From Lingula anatina (lineage: Eukaryota > Brachiopoda > Lingulata > Lingulida > Lingulidae), in contig NW_019773847.1 in NCBI RefSeq assembly GCF_001039355.2, forward strand, positions 223,394 to 287,393: a DNA stretch of 64,000 nucleotides. Direction: 5' to 3'. The notes beneath the pieces are model-generated. The model saw only the letters and a program-made list of their open reading frames with translations. It had not been told where the DNA came from and searched no databases. A program made the position numbers and the translations under genes. Shown here piece by piece: positions 50,965 through 60,080 of this stretch; the first letter of the stretch is position 1; every line of letters begins with the position of its first letter.

Positions 50965-51794
50965 CTTAAGGGGGATCGTCCTGGGGGAAATTGTCCGGGG
51001 GGTAATTGCCCTGATACCATTAGAACAAGGTACATACTTTTTGTCGTCTGAACATGTTGATCTTGGCCAAGACACAGTTTCTTTAGCTCCAATTGACCAT
51101 CAAGCAACTGTGTGATTCCTTCTGAGTTTCTCTTTAATCCAGCTCCCATTGTATCCTTCACATCTTTGTCATTACCACACCATTCTTCCATTATGCCCTG
51201 GTATTTCCTGAGTAAATCGGCATCAAGAGGTTCAGACAATATGGCGTCATAATCCTCATTTGTGAACCTAGTAGAAAGAGTCAAGAGATTGGATTTTAAC
51301 CTTGAAAAATATGTCCTGAAATCTTGATCGCTGATGGCTGCGTTGTTTGCATGTCCATACACAATATTTTGATATCTTTTTATTCGTCCTATATTGGCCT
51401 CTGTTGATGTGTCTGTGTCAGAGGGGTTGTCCCATGCATTCAACTGAGGACGGGGGTTCAACGTGGTGATGTTCCTCAGCAAAAGCACAGTCAGTGTAAG
51501 GTCTAAATCACCAACAGTTACTGATGTGGAGGGATTTCCAGCGGGATACAGCTGTTTCCGTTGTTGGCGATTAATGTACTTTGGTGATAATCCAAACAGT
51601 ACAGTCTTGACAGTTCCATCTCCAAGCACCTTGTTCAACAACCCTGTGTTGGGGTCAAATAAATTGGGGTACCCTTTTCTTAATTCTTCCCGGAGAACAT
51701 CTTGCAATCCTTTCACGGCATAATCTACAAGAAGTGTGCTTATGTGAAAGAAATTCTCCATATCGGAGTCGGTGTATGACTTTGCTGTTGCCAT
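40489..51794 (-). CDS. NLR-IAP fusion: HEPN-CARD-NACHT-LRR-BIR-BIR-BIR-UBA-RING
   Basis: Twelve exons join with consistent phases: 51794-51038, 49969-49901, 49584-49453, 48813-48773, 48468-44715, 44435-44271, 43767-43612, 43223-43048, 42697-42670, 42445-42107, 41850-41773 and 40685-40489. Together they make 5892 nt, or 1963 residues. The start ATG has an ACCATGG context. Domains in order are: DZIP3-like HEPN (about 10-190); CARD (340-426); NACHT with Walker [10 protein letters not shown] (about 507-515) and Walker [10 protein letters not shown] (about 592-600); LRR (about 900-1230); BIR1 (1358-1426); BIR2 (1537-1601); BIR3 (1660-1726); UBA with MGF (about 1776-1825); a lysine-rich exon; and a C-terminal RING (about 1914-1952). 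Each BIR keeps CxxC-x16-H-x6-C, and the RING keeps its Cys/His set (CKIC, CGH, CVQC, CAIC). The LRR-BIR1 junction is inside one open exon. NACHT-LRR-CARD proteins sense and oligomerise, and IAPs bind caspases and ubiquitinate. A combined role is inferred. Two transcripts from one locus remain possible. Confidence 0.9.
41445..41710. mobile_element. diverged relative of the AGATCGATC MITE, in the last intron of the NLR-IAP gene
   Basis: The interior (AGGGGTTTCTTGCTAAATTG; GTACGCCTACTGAAGCTG; AGTTAATTAC) aligns with the MITE at 24801-25004. The ends carry GGATCGACC and its loose inverse near 41660-41695. It lies between the lysine-rich exon and the RING exon. Confidence 0.55.
50176..51018. mobile_element. 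843-bp element with C-rich inverted ends in intron 1 of the NLR-IAP gene
   Basis: The left end reads GATTCTAGGACAATTCCCCC, followed by repeated GGACAATCCCCC-like blocks. The right end is the inverse pattern (GGGGGAAATTGTCC, GGGGTAATTGCCC). ATTAGAAC occurs at 50168-50175 and 51019-51026, which fits an 8-bp target duplication as in hAT-type elements. The interior has two related ~65-base segments (50510-50575 and 50636-50702), a GGTGGGT array (50481-50508) and an AT microsatellite (50914-50962), but no transposase. NLR copy 1 has no such insertion in its 203-base intron 1. The right end lies 19 bases inside the splice donor of exon 1. Confidence 0.75.
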
Positions 51795-52189
51795 GGTATC
51801 TGTCACTAGGCCATGCTTCCCTGCATCACCTGGAACGTAAAGACTACTGGGTAAGTCAACACACCCATCGTATTCAAAATGCCATAATACAGTACGCAAA
51901 TCATATATATTTATCATATATCTAATTGGAATTAACTTTAAAAAAACAAGAATATTTTATGAATATTACTTCCATTTAATATTCAGTTTCATAGCTTATG
52001 TTACAATGCGTACATTCTAAATGCATGAGCGCTTTATTTTTCAAACGTGAACTCACAAACATTTTTCGACCGGAGAACGTCAATTACAGGCTGCTTATCA
52101 AAGTAAGATGTTTTTTAATATATAACAGTAATTTATGTTTCAGTAGACTGATAACATGTAAATAATGTTGTCATAAACGAAGAATACTT

Positions 52190-52560
52190 TTTCGTCTTAT
52201 ATTATTCAAGGTTGTTCTAACAGGGAGCATGTAATATCGGAAATAGACTGTAATTCATATAGGGGATATCATAGGGCCTTGCGTGCCACGTTCAGTCGTT
52301 AATGAAATCGGTCAATAAAACCAAAATGATGCTTAAAAATACAAGAAACGCACAGGAGAACGAGTCAATGTTTTTCCCTCCTGAGACTTCTTGTGCAAGC
52401 AATAGTGGACGTCAGTTAAGTGTAAGTTATAAAAGAACCAGTTTCAACCAGATATGGGAACCTCAAGGTCACCGTGGAAAAATACCAGTTCAACTGATTA
52501 ATAAACAACCCTCAGTTTCAGTGAAAAAGCACACATATACAGAGCTTTGTTAGTAGTAGT
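52190..52560. repeat. R1 partial copy
   Basis: Positions 52215-52545 align with 17205-17530 and 180-480, including AACAGGGAGCATGTAATATC and GAACCAGTTTCAACCAGATA. It lies just upstream of the duplicated NLR block. Confidence 0.65.
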
Positions 52561-53214
52561 ACCATTTTAACGTTTTTTTTTTGTATTTTCATTTAAGTTT
52601 TATTTTATGGAATTTTTACCGCGGTAGTAATTCCTGGCCATCTCGGCCCGGGTAATGCATAGGGGCATGTATAACTAAGGAGAGAGCATTCCAAGTTGTT
52701 ACCACGCCCCGGTCATTGATGTCGCACTGCCCGGCAGTCAGCAGATTCTGTAACCTCTTTGTATCTCCTTTTCTGCGGCTCAATAAAGACTTACGTTTTT
52801 CATACTGGCTGGCTGCTATACTGTACACATTTCAACGAAGAGTGCAACGTAATCGTGGGTCTAAATTTCACTCGTCTGAAATAAGATGGATAAGCATCAC
52901 AAGTTGAAATATATAAAAAGATTCAGGTCTAAAGAGAAAGTAATATCAAAATTACCCACGGATAACGGGATATCCTTACTGACAAACAATTTCATCAATT
53001 TTGTCATGACAGAGGAAGGAACATTGTACCAAAATATTAACAGCAATCACATTTTAATAAAATACCTGGTTAAATTACCAGTTGGAAACACCCCGTACAA
53101 ATGGCGACTTTCTATGAGGGGTTTTTTAAGGGAATTCCCCTGAATTGCTGTTAATGTGTTTGTCTCAACAAGCGCAATAAGTTTTTGGTCAACCAAACAT
53201 GATCATGTATGTGA
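52561..53214. other. intergenic DNA with a possible LTR-like piece and a segment shared with 54800-54960
   Basis: AATAAAGACTTACG at 52782-52795, in a more GC-rich stretch from about 52620, could be the polyadenylation region of a solo LTR. No matching second LTR or target duplication was found. Positions 53045-53190 align with 54810-54970 (TTACCAGTTGGAAACACC-like, GGGAATTCCCCT, GTCTCAACAA), a small dispersed repeat. Confidence 0.35.
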
Positions 53215-53908
53215 AGCCCCCGTCACACTTATTCGGAATCAGCAGGAATTAAGCAGAACCAGCCGGAATGATGTAATTAAAAAACATTCGTACAACATTC
53301 GGGATGAAATTTCAAATTGACCTAAATTCTTGTAAGAATGCCGTTGGAATACTCAGAATGAGCTTGAATCCGCCTGGAATGATTCGTGCACATTTCGGCT
53401 GTATTAGCTATTATATCAAATCCAGCTCGAATGAAGTTGGAAAACTATCAATACCAATGATGCTGTCAGAATGCAGTCAGAATATTTAGAATACACTTCA
53501 AATGCCGTGCGAGTGTAGTTCGATTGTGGGCTAAAATAGGATCGAGATGCATTCAGGTTGCATATATTCTGGCTAATTCTAGCAGGATTTGAAGTGCCTT
53601 GCCTTTTCGGTGCTCCCTCGAATGTGATTAGAATGTTTCGAATGCTTTTGGAATGCCGTGAGAATATTTAGAATGCAGTCACAGTGCAGTCAGAATACTA
53701 TTTAAATGCCATTCGATAATTTTCCACTTGGAATGCACTTCGAAAAATTTTAACATGAGAAAAACATTCGGGCCGGCCACAAGAATGGGTTAAAATATTT
53801 GGAATGCACTCGTCATTTTTAGAATGCTCTTCGGATATTCATAAACGCACAAAGAATTATCTTTCCGACGGCATTCTTGCTCATTCCGCCTCTAGTGTGA
53901 CGGGGGTA
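53215..53908. mobile_element. 694-bp MITE, ends AGCCCCCGTCACACT...AGTGTGACGGGGGTA, TGA target duplication
   Basis: The terminal 15 bases are inverted at the two ends, and TGA flanks the element at 53212-53214 and 53909-53911. The AGCCCCC/GGGGGTA ends match those of the 223-bp MITE at 31548. The interior is a degenerate array built on GAATG and its neighbours (for example GTCAGAATGCAGTCAGAAT at about 53466), and has no conserved ORF. A PIF/Harbinger-like mobiliser is inferred from the 3-bp duplication. Confidence 0.8.
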
Positions 53909-53911
53909 TGA

Positions 53912-54505
53912 CAGAGATAAATCTGACTGAGTCAGGTGCAAATTGTTATACACAGTCTGGGTATATACTGAATTCAAGATAACGATACAATGGCGTACGT
54001 AGGTGGCGGGGGGTGGGGGGGGGGGCACAACAGGTTACGTGTGACCTATATATACATGAAGTACATACAGGGGTACAACTTGTATGAAACCCCTTTGCCT
54101 CTCTAATACCCGAGGAACATTTATTTTAACAAGCGGTATAAACAGCGCATAACAAATGAAACTATTTTTCTTTTTCTGTGACCTATATATCATAAAAAAA
54201 TTACCTTGTCTACTACATGTATATACTGTATTTGCCAAGCGCAGCGCAGTGAAACATATTTTCCTCCTTGAAGAAAACAATATACTGTATTTTGAAGATA
54301 AGCCCGATCAAGCTGACTTGTAAGTAGGCCTACTGCGTAAATATAGAAAAAGCCCTTTTATGTTAACTGTGTAATCCTTCCTGTCTCCATGTTTAAATCA
54401 ATCACTAGTGACCCTATAGCTATACACCTTAGCGCTAGCGTTTACAGGACTTCACAATGAGAAGTGGGGGGAGAGAGACACTACACAAACGCGCATGCAC
54501 ACACG

Positions 54506-54541
<36 letters not shown>

Positions 54542-55190
54542 GGCCCCATTCCTATCAGTTCAAATGATCATTCAGATTCCTTAAAACTGAAGAATTAATT
54601 TTTTTAGCGGAACAACACATCAGGTACAAACCGAAACCAAAACGTCAAATTTCCCAGCTCGCTCTTTACGCGTAAACACTGCAGTTTGCATGTTGTCATT
54701 GGCAAGTTTTTTACCCAAATGTCACCAACCCTACGACATCTCAGATACTACTAGTTGTATGTCACCCGTTGACACTGATGTGGTTGACATCACACCTCAA
54801 AATTTGATAAAATATCAAGTTATCTTACCAGCTGGAAACGACCTGTACAATGGCGACTCAGCTGCAGGTATTATTAATAGAGGTGATGAGGGGGATTTTT
54901 AGGGAATTCCCCTTTTATTGCTGTTGATGTACGACGCGAATGTCTCAACAACCGCAATATGTGGTTGAAAGAGTTTATTGTAGAATGGGTCATATATCTG
55001 CAAAGGAGTAGGACTTTTGTTTTCTTATACGCATGTCAATAATCTGGACTTACATCATATTTATCATATTGTTATGACGATATAATGGTCGATTATGGGG
55101 AAACAATGCGTCCACCTCCCATTCACACACACACACTCACGCACACGCTCCCCAAACAAAATAATGGATTCGGCGCCCAGACAGCCTCAG
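53912..55190. other. intergenic DNA, simple repeats only
   Basis: A G-rich run (54001-54026), a CA microsatellite (54509-54538) and the small repeat at 54810-54970 are the only features I can see. No gene is supported. Confidence 0.4.
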
Positions 55191-55425
55191 TGATCTGGCC
55201 GACGTCTGGCCCAGATCTGGCAACGTCTGGCAATGTCTGGCAAAAGGTATGGCCCACGTATGGCTTGCCACATGTGGGCCAGATGTGGCAATGTTTGGGC
55301 CAGATCTGGCCCAGTCCACATTTGCTCATGTGGCCAGATGTCGGTCCAGATCTGGCAATATCTGGCAAAAGTATGGCATGCCGGATGTAGACCAGAAGTG
55401 GGCCAGATTAGGGCCGGACATGCCT
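55190..55425. repeat. degenerate short tandem array of GGCCAGATCTGGC-like units
   Basis: Words such as GGCCCAGATCTGGCAA, GGCCAGATGTGGCAATG and GGCCAGATCTGGCCC recur every 10-20 bases. The core is itself a palindrome (CCAGATCTGG). Open frames on both strands are by-products of the repeat. Confidence 0.75.
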
Positions 55426-55599
55426 AATTTTTTTACATACTTTTTTACATATTTTTAATTATTCAATAAGATAACTATAAAAAAAGGCATACAAGATTCA
55501 AGATTCAAGTGTTTATTCTGTGCTAAAACCCTAAACAAAATTATTACACATTATATAACCTTGCTGGCAACTAACATGTAACAAATTAAGGGCCACTCC

Positions 55600-55940
55600 T
55601 TGTATTTTTTGTACAAAACAATGTACCTGTATGTTTGAAAAAAAAAAACTACACTGTAAAAAGGCAAATATTCAGACACTTAACAGGAGGAAATGTCACT
55701 TACATACATGTAAAGAAAACAGTTATAACAACAATTTTTTTTTTCAACACAAAGCTGCTCATCAAATCTGATTTNTTGTCTTTTTGTACAAAACAATGTA
55801 TGTTTGAAAAAAAAAAATACACTGCAAAAAGGCAAATATACAGACACTTAACAGGAGGAAATGTCACTTACATACATGTAAAGAAAACAGTTATAACAGC
55901 AATTTTTTTTTCAACACAAAGCTGCTCATCGAATCTGAAT
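55600..55940. repeat. near-identical ~170-bp duplication around a single N
   Basis: Positions 55601-55774 and 55776-55940 match with a few differences, mostly in homopolymers, and the N lies at 55775. This looks like two haplotypes or contig ends placed in series rather than a biological tandem. Confidence 0.8.
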
Positions 55941-56495
55941 TAACACAAATTACAAAAATTGTAATTAATTATGCATATACATGGGGGGGGAGGGGTTTGA
56001 GGGGGAAATATTTTTGCACACCTCAAACTAAATAATATTATACATTGTCATTTTAAAACTAATTCAAACATATCATTAATAATAATAATCACTAATGAAT
56101 ATAGTTTTGTAATGAATAAATCTTGAATAATGAATGAAAAAAACAATAACACGAAGAAATGATACATCCGGCTCCTTGACAAGCTTATAATTATTAAAGG
56201 AATTAACAATGGAACAAGTAACTCTACCAAGTTAACAACAGTTCATTCAAATGTAAAGTCAAAACACAACATCCCTTCCTTTCTGGGAGAGAAACGGTCC
56301 TTTCAAAATATGTTAATTGACAGTTCAGTCTTTAAAATGTCTTTTCAAACATTTGCAGAATAGCATATGAACTCCAACTTTTATTCCTTAAACCACACTG
56401 AAAATTCTCAAAACTAATCAACTCATATCAAATCCCATGTCCTTTCACTACTACTGGTCTCTTCCTTTGCACGCCTTTACGTCACATTCAAATGT
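55941..56495. other. intergenic DNA, nothing recognised
   Basis: AT-rich DNA with a short G run (55983-56003). No coding or repeat structure is recognised. Confidence 0.4.
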
Positions 56496-56498
56496 TCC

Positions 56499-57220
56499 CT
56501 ACACTTTTAAAGGTTTCTCAGACGTGTATGAATAATACTGTTTGTTTTCTGGTCCTCCACAAGAGCCACATTTATTTTTCTTGGATTTCAGCATTCTCCA
56601 TGTATTTTCATCAATGATATTACAATATGCACCTGAATCTGGTAATACACTGAGATTAACGCCTCCTCTATTTCCTCCATGTCTTCTGTGTATATTGCAT
56701 TGGTTCCCACACCAAATGTATATGCACTCCTGGATTATCATATTCAAAGCTGTCATTTACATGAATAATAGTTTCAGTTTTGCAGACTTTTCCAAAGTGA
56801 TCCAACGTTCCATGTTTTCTCAGTCGGGGAGTTTATACTTCGTTTTTCATGTCTAAACTCGTAATGTAAAGACTTGCTTGGTTTGTCAAATGACTTCGGT
56901 TTCATCATACTCACAGTTTCTGGTGTTCCAATTTCATTTAAAGTGTTAACTGTCTTATGTATATTCATGTTTCTAACCTGTGTTTGGGAGAGTCCTGAAA
57001 ATATCTTGTACACCTGTCCCTGCTGAATACAACATAAGCGCGCGTCTCCTCTGTCATGTATTTTTAATTTTCTATCTTTGTTCATTATTCATGCCGTCCA
57101 TTGGTTCTGAAACGATCAATCCTTTTCCGTCAGCGAAGAGTTTAAAACTGTCTAGCCATCGCGTCGAGCGTGACCCTAATGTCTCCGGACTTCTGTACGG
57201 TTCGAATTCTTACAGTCGGC
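56499..57220 (-). pseudogene. Ty3/Gypsy-type retroelement relic (gag and protease parts)
   Basis: Read on the minus strand, 57220-57080 encodes a gag-like start with RWLDSF and LFADGKG. 57045-56970 encodes RRRALMLYSAGTGVQDIF-type gag sequence. 56670-56600 encodes a retropepsin-like motif (LPDSGA, then NIIDENTW). Stops and frame changes separate these parts, and the zinc-knuckle region between them is mostly lost. No reverse transcriptase, integrase or LTR was found. It is a decayed internal fragment. The family assignment rests on the gag and DSGA motifs only. Confidence 0.65.
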
Positions 57221-57272
57221 ATGACGTCACAAGATGGCCGCCACGCCCGGACTAGGGTAAAACAATCTGGGT

Positions 57273-57838
57273 ACTTTTGTAGTATACCCCCCCACCCTGT
57301 AACTTCCTGAAACTTTCATTTTTCAAACATTTTTTTACATTGTCTTTTTCACCTATGTCAAAACTGTTGAAATAAAATGTTTTTGTAATTACCTGTGGTC
57401 TTTTTATTAGTTTTAATCACGTTTAATCCACCCCATTGAAATACAATGTGAAAATTTACAATGTACCCGCAGTCAATAACTTGCCGCGTTTTCGTTGGCT
57501 AACTCTACCTTATTTTATGTGAACATAGGATTGATACATTGTATACTTGGACTTTCTCTGTGAAATTATTATGAGCTACTTGTTCACATAAAATTACCAT
57601 TGAGTTAGCCAACGAAAACGCGGCAAGTTATTGACTGCGGGTGTAAATTGAAGATTCTAACCAAATGTATTTCAATGGGCTGGATTAAACGTGATTAAAA
57701 CAAATAAAAGGTCCACAGGTAATTACAAAAGCATTTTATTTCAACAGCTTTGACATACATGAACAAGAAAATGTAAAAAACTGTTTGAAAAGTGAAAGTT
57801 ACAGAAAGTTACAGGGTGGGGGGGGTATACTACAAAAG
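57273..57838. mobile_element. 566-bp foldback element (two ~255-bp inverted arms)
   Basis: The left arm (57273-57525) and right arm (57581-57838) are near-complete inverses, separated by a 55-base spacer. Outer landmarks are CTTTTGTAGTATACCCCCC against GGGGGGTATACTACAAAAG. Inner landmarks are CTTGCCGCGTTTTCGTTGGC against its inverse. There is no ORF of interest. A transcript could fold into a long hairpin. Confidence 0.9.
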
Positions 57839-59968
57839 GTAAGCTCCATTACTCCCCATGTTAAAATGATCAACTTTGATCGTCTGTATCTCTCACACCG
57901 GTAGATAATTAAACTTGACAACTGTTTAATTATATCAACATAGGTATTTAGTGTCAGGAAATGGCCATCAAGGACCTTTTCTCGCATTGATGCCGATTTT
58001 ATCAGCGATTGAAATGCACCTCTCTTACACTGTAATTATATGAGCTGCAGTTACAGTTCTGATTGTTTTTCAGGTAAGAAGTTCCAATGACTTTGTTATC
58101 GGATGAATCTGTCCACTGACAGCGATTGAACAGAACTTACCTGGATCCTCAAACAATCATAGAGCCCTTTGAGGTGGTTTCATGGGAAGAAAGTGATCTT
58201 ATCAGTTGGTGTCATTGTAGCAAATAGAACTAAAACAGATATGATCTTCACAGGTGTGGTCATTGTATTTGTCTTTGAAAAGGGGGGCTGAAGGAAAGCT
58301 TTAATGACAATTTACTAGTCTGATTTTATTACTGAAAGTACATGCCATTTTGAGAGTTTGAACAATTTTTTCTAGTAATTTTTAATACCCATGTTGCTGC
58401 AGAANAGTACCAATACTTCTACCATTCTACATGTATATCCAAACATCTTTTTCCTTACATCAATGTTAGAAAGTTTTTAATTTTTTATCAGCCTGAAAAA
58501 AAGACAAGGGAAATGTTAAATCTTGCCAAATACTCCCCTTATCTATTGCTAATTATTACAAATAAAAGGTGATGTATTCATAATTCAATCAATATACACA
58601 ACTCTCAAGCACATTATGTATGCTTCACATGACAGGTGCTCGCAATGCTACGTTATACAGCTACAGTACACGTACGTACTAATTAAGGCACATATGTCGT
58701 TATGTAATATTAGTATTCTAAATAACACTAGATTAAAAGTTATTATTAAACTGAACTGTAGTCGGAGTTAGATTACTCTGAATGAGCCTGCATCGGTCAC
58801 ACGGTGCACATTTTAACAACAAATCTACAAGATACAATGTATAACAAATGTGTTTGATTACGTACAGTATGTAGTGGAGCGAAACAAGCACATTTCTCGT
58901 AATAAAAAACATTTATATATATTTTAAAATCTAAATAATTTGCATACGTACCTGATAATGAGTCTCTGACATGCTATAAATATGTGGGTTCCATACTTCA
59001 GCAAGGATAAAAATCATAACTTGCCACACAACCTACTTCACCTGTCCCTGCCTCGTGGTAAATTGCGGGGTTTCGTTGGAAAGCACCTCAGTTCACCTCT
59101 CGTTTAGTGGGCGGGATTTCGGTAAATTTACTAAATTTGTATTAAGTTTTTGGTCTTTGATAAAAGAAATGTTTATTCTGTTTCTTAAACTTATATTTGA
59201 CTTAATATGGGTCTATAAAGGTGCATTTTAGCACCCAAATCTGCGCGTCACATGATTTGTATCACATGACTTTTTTGAACTTCCATAGTTCAAGGTCAAA
59301 AAAATACTGTCGTATCAGGTTATGGAACATCATTGCCTTGCGTGAAAATTGAGGTTAGTCACTAACTTTTTTGGATGAATAAACGTAATTTTAAGTTCGG
59401 GAAATGAATGAGATGTGCACTCTTATCGGAGGTGCCTCAGGGGAGAAATTTTGCTCTGTTTTTTCACAACTTTTCGGATTTTCTGTCGAGACTTCTTAAC
59501 CAGAGAGTGTGCGGGAAATTCCCTTCAAAATCGAAAACCTGGATATATATTCGACCATTTTATTAATTTTAAGCCAATTTCGTATTTGGAAACAATTTCC
59601 TCGCAATATAGTCCCTCGCTATACAAAAGCATTTTCGGACACGTAAAATTTTCGGTTTTCTTGATTCGGAGAGAAATAACTGTAACTCTGTACAGTGCAT
59701 TGACAAAAGCTTACAGTTTTTCAATAGACGGATAACTCGTCGTTTAGCCTCTAAAATATGGAAAGTCAATTCACTGTAGTTTTTTCGCAAAGTTTATTTA
59801 TTTCAGACGTACGCATTTTTCATCGCGCCTCTTTTTTGGCGCTATTTCGTGACGCGGATGTACCAAAAAATCCATGACGTTTCAAATCACACCTAAATCC
59901 TGACAGTATGTGTCCTACTGTATGGATAGGTGGCGGCACATTCTGTGTTGACGTGTGCTTGAAGAAAG
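57839..59968. other. intergenic DNA and presumed promoter region of the gene at 59969
   Basis: No coding homology is seen. A single N lies at 58405. The last few hundred bases become less AT-rich, with CpG-containing words (for example GCGCC...GGCGC at 59825-59842). This would fit the promoter and 5' UTR of the exon that starts at 59969. Confidence 0.35.
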
Positions 59969-60080
59969 ATGGCAGCCCGCATGAAAGGGCTGCTGTTAAC
60001 TATGTTTTTAGCTTCACTTCACTTATCTCAATCCCAAAAAATATCTAATCTTCGCTTGTGTGCTGATCCTAACTGCGAAG
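59969..60080 (+). CDS. first coding exon of a MIA3/TANGO1-like secretory protein (rest outside window)
   Basis: The ATG at 59969 (AAGATGG context) opens a classic signal peptide: MAARMKG, then the hydrophobic core LLLTMFLASLHL, with probable cleavage after SQSQ. The mature start contains LRLCADPNCEG. Animal MIA-family proteins (MIA, OTOR, TANGO1) have an LCAD-x-x-C motif at the same place, just before their extracellular SH3-like domain. The exon ends at a perfect donor (GAAG followed by GTGAGT, 60080/60081), phase 1. TANGO1 spans ER exit sites and loads bulky cargo such as collagen. No following exon was recognised in the remaining 3.9 kb, which holds repeats. The call rests on about 37 residues. 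Confidence 0.55.

Noticed and set aside
52620-52830. Solo LTR around AATAAAGACTTACG
   Set aside because: No TG...CA ends with a target duplication and no second LTR were found, so it is kept only as a remark.
55085-55458. Several open frames on both strands over the GGCCAGAT array
   Set aside because: They arise from the repetitive palindromic word and have no independent support.
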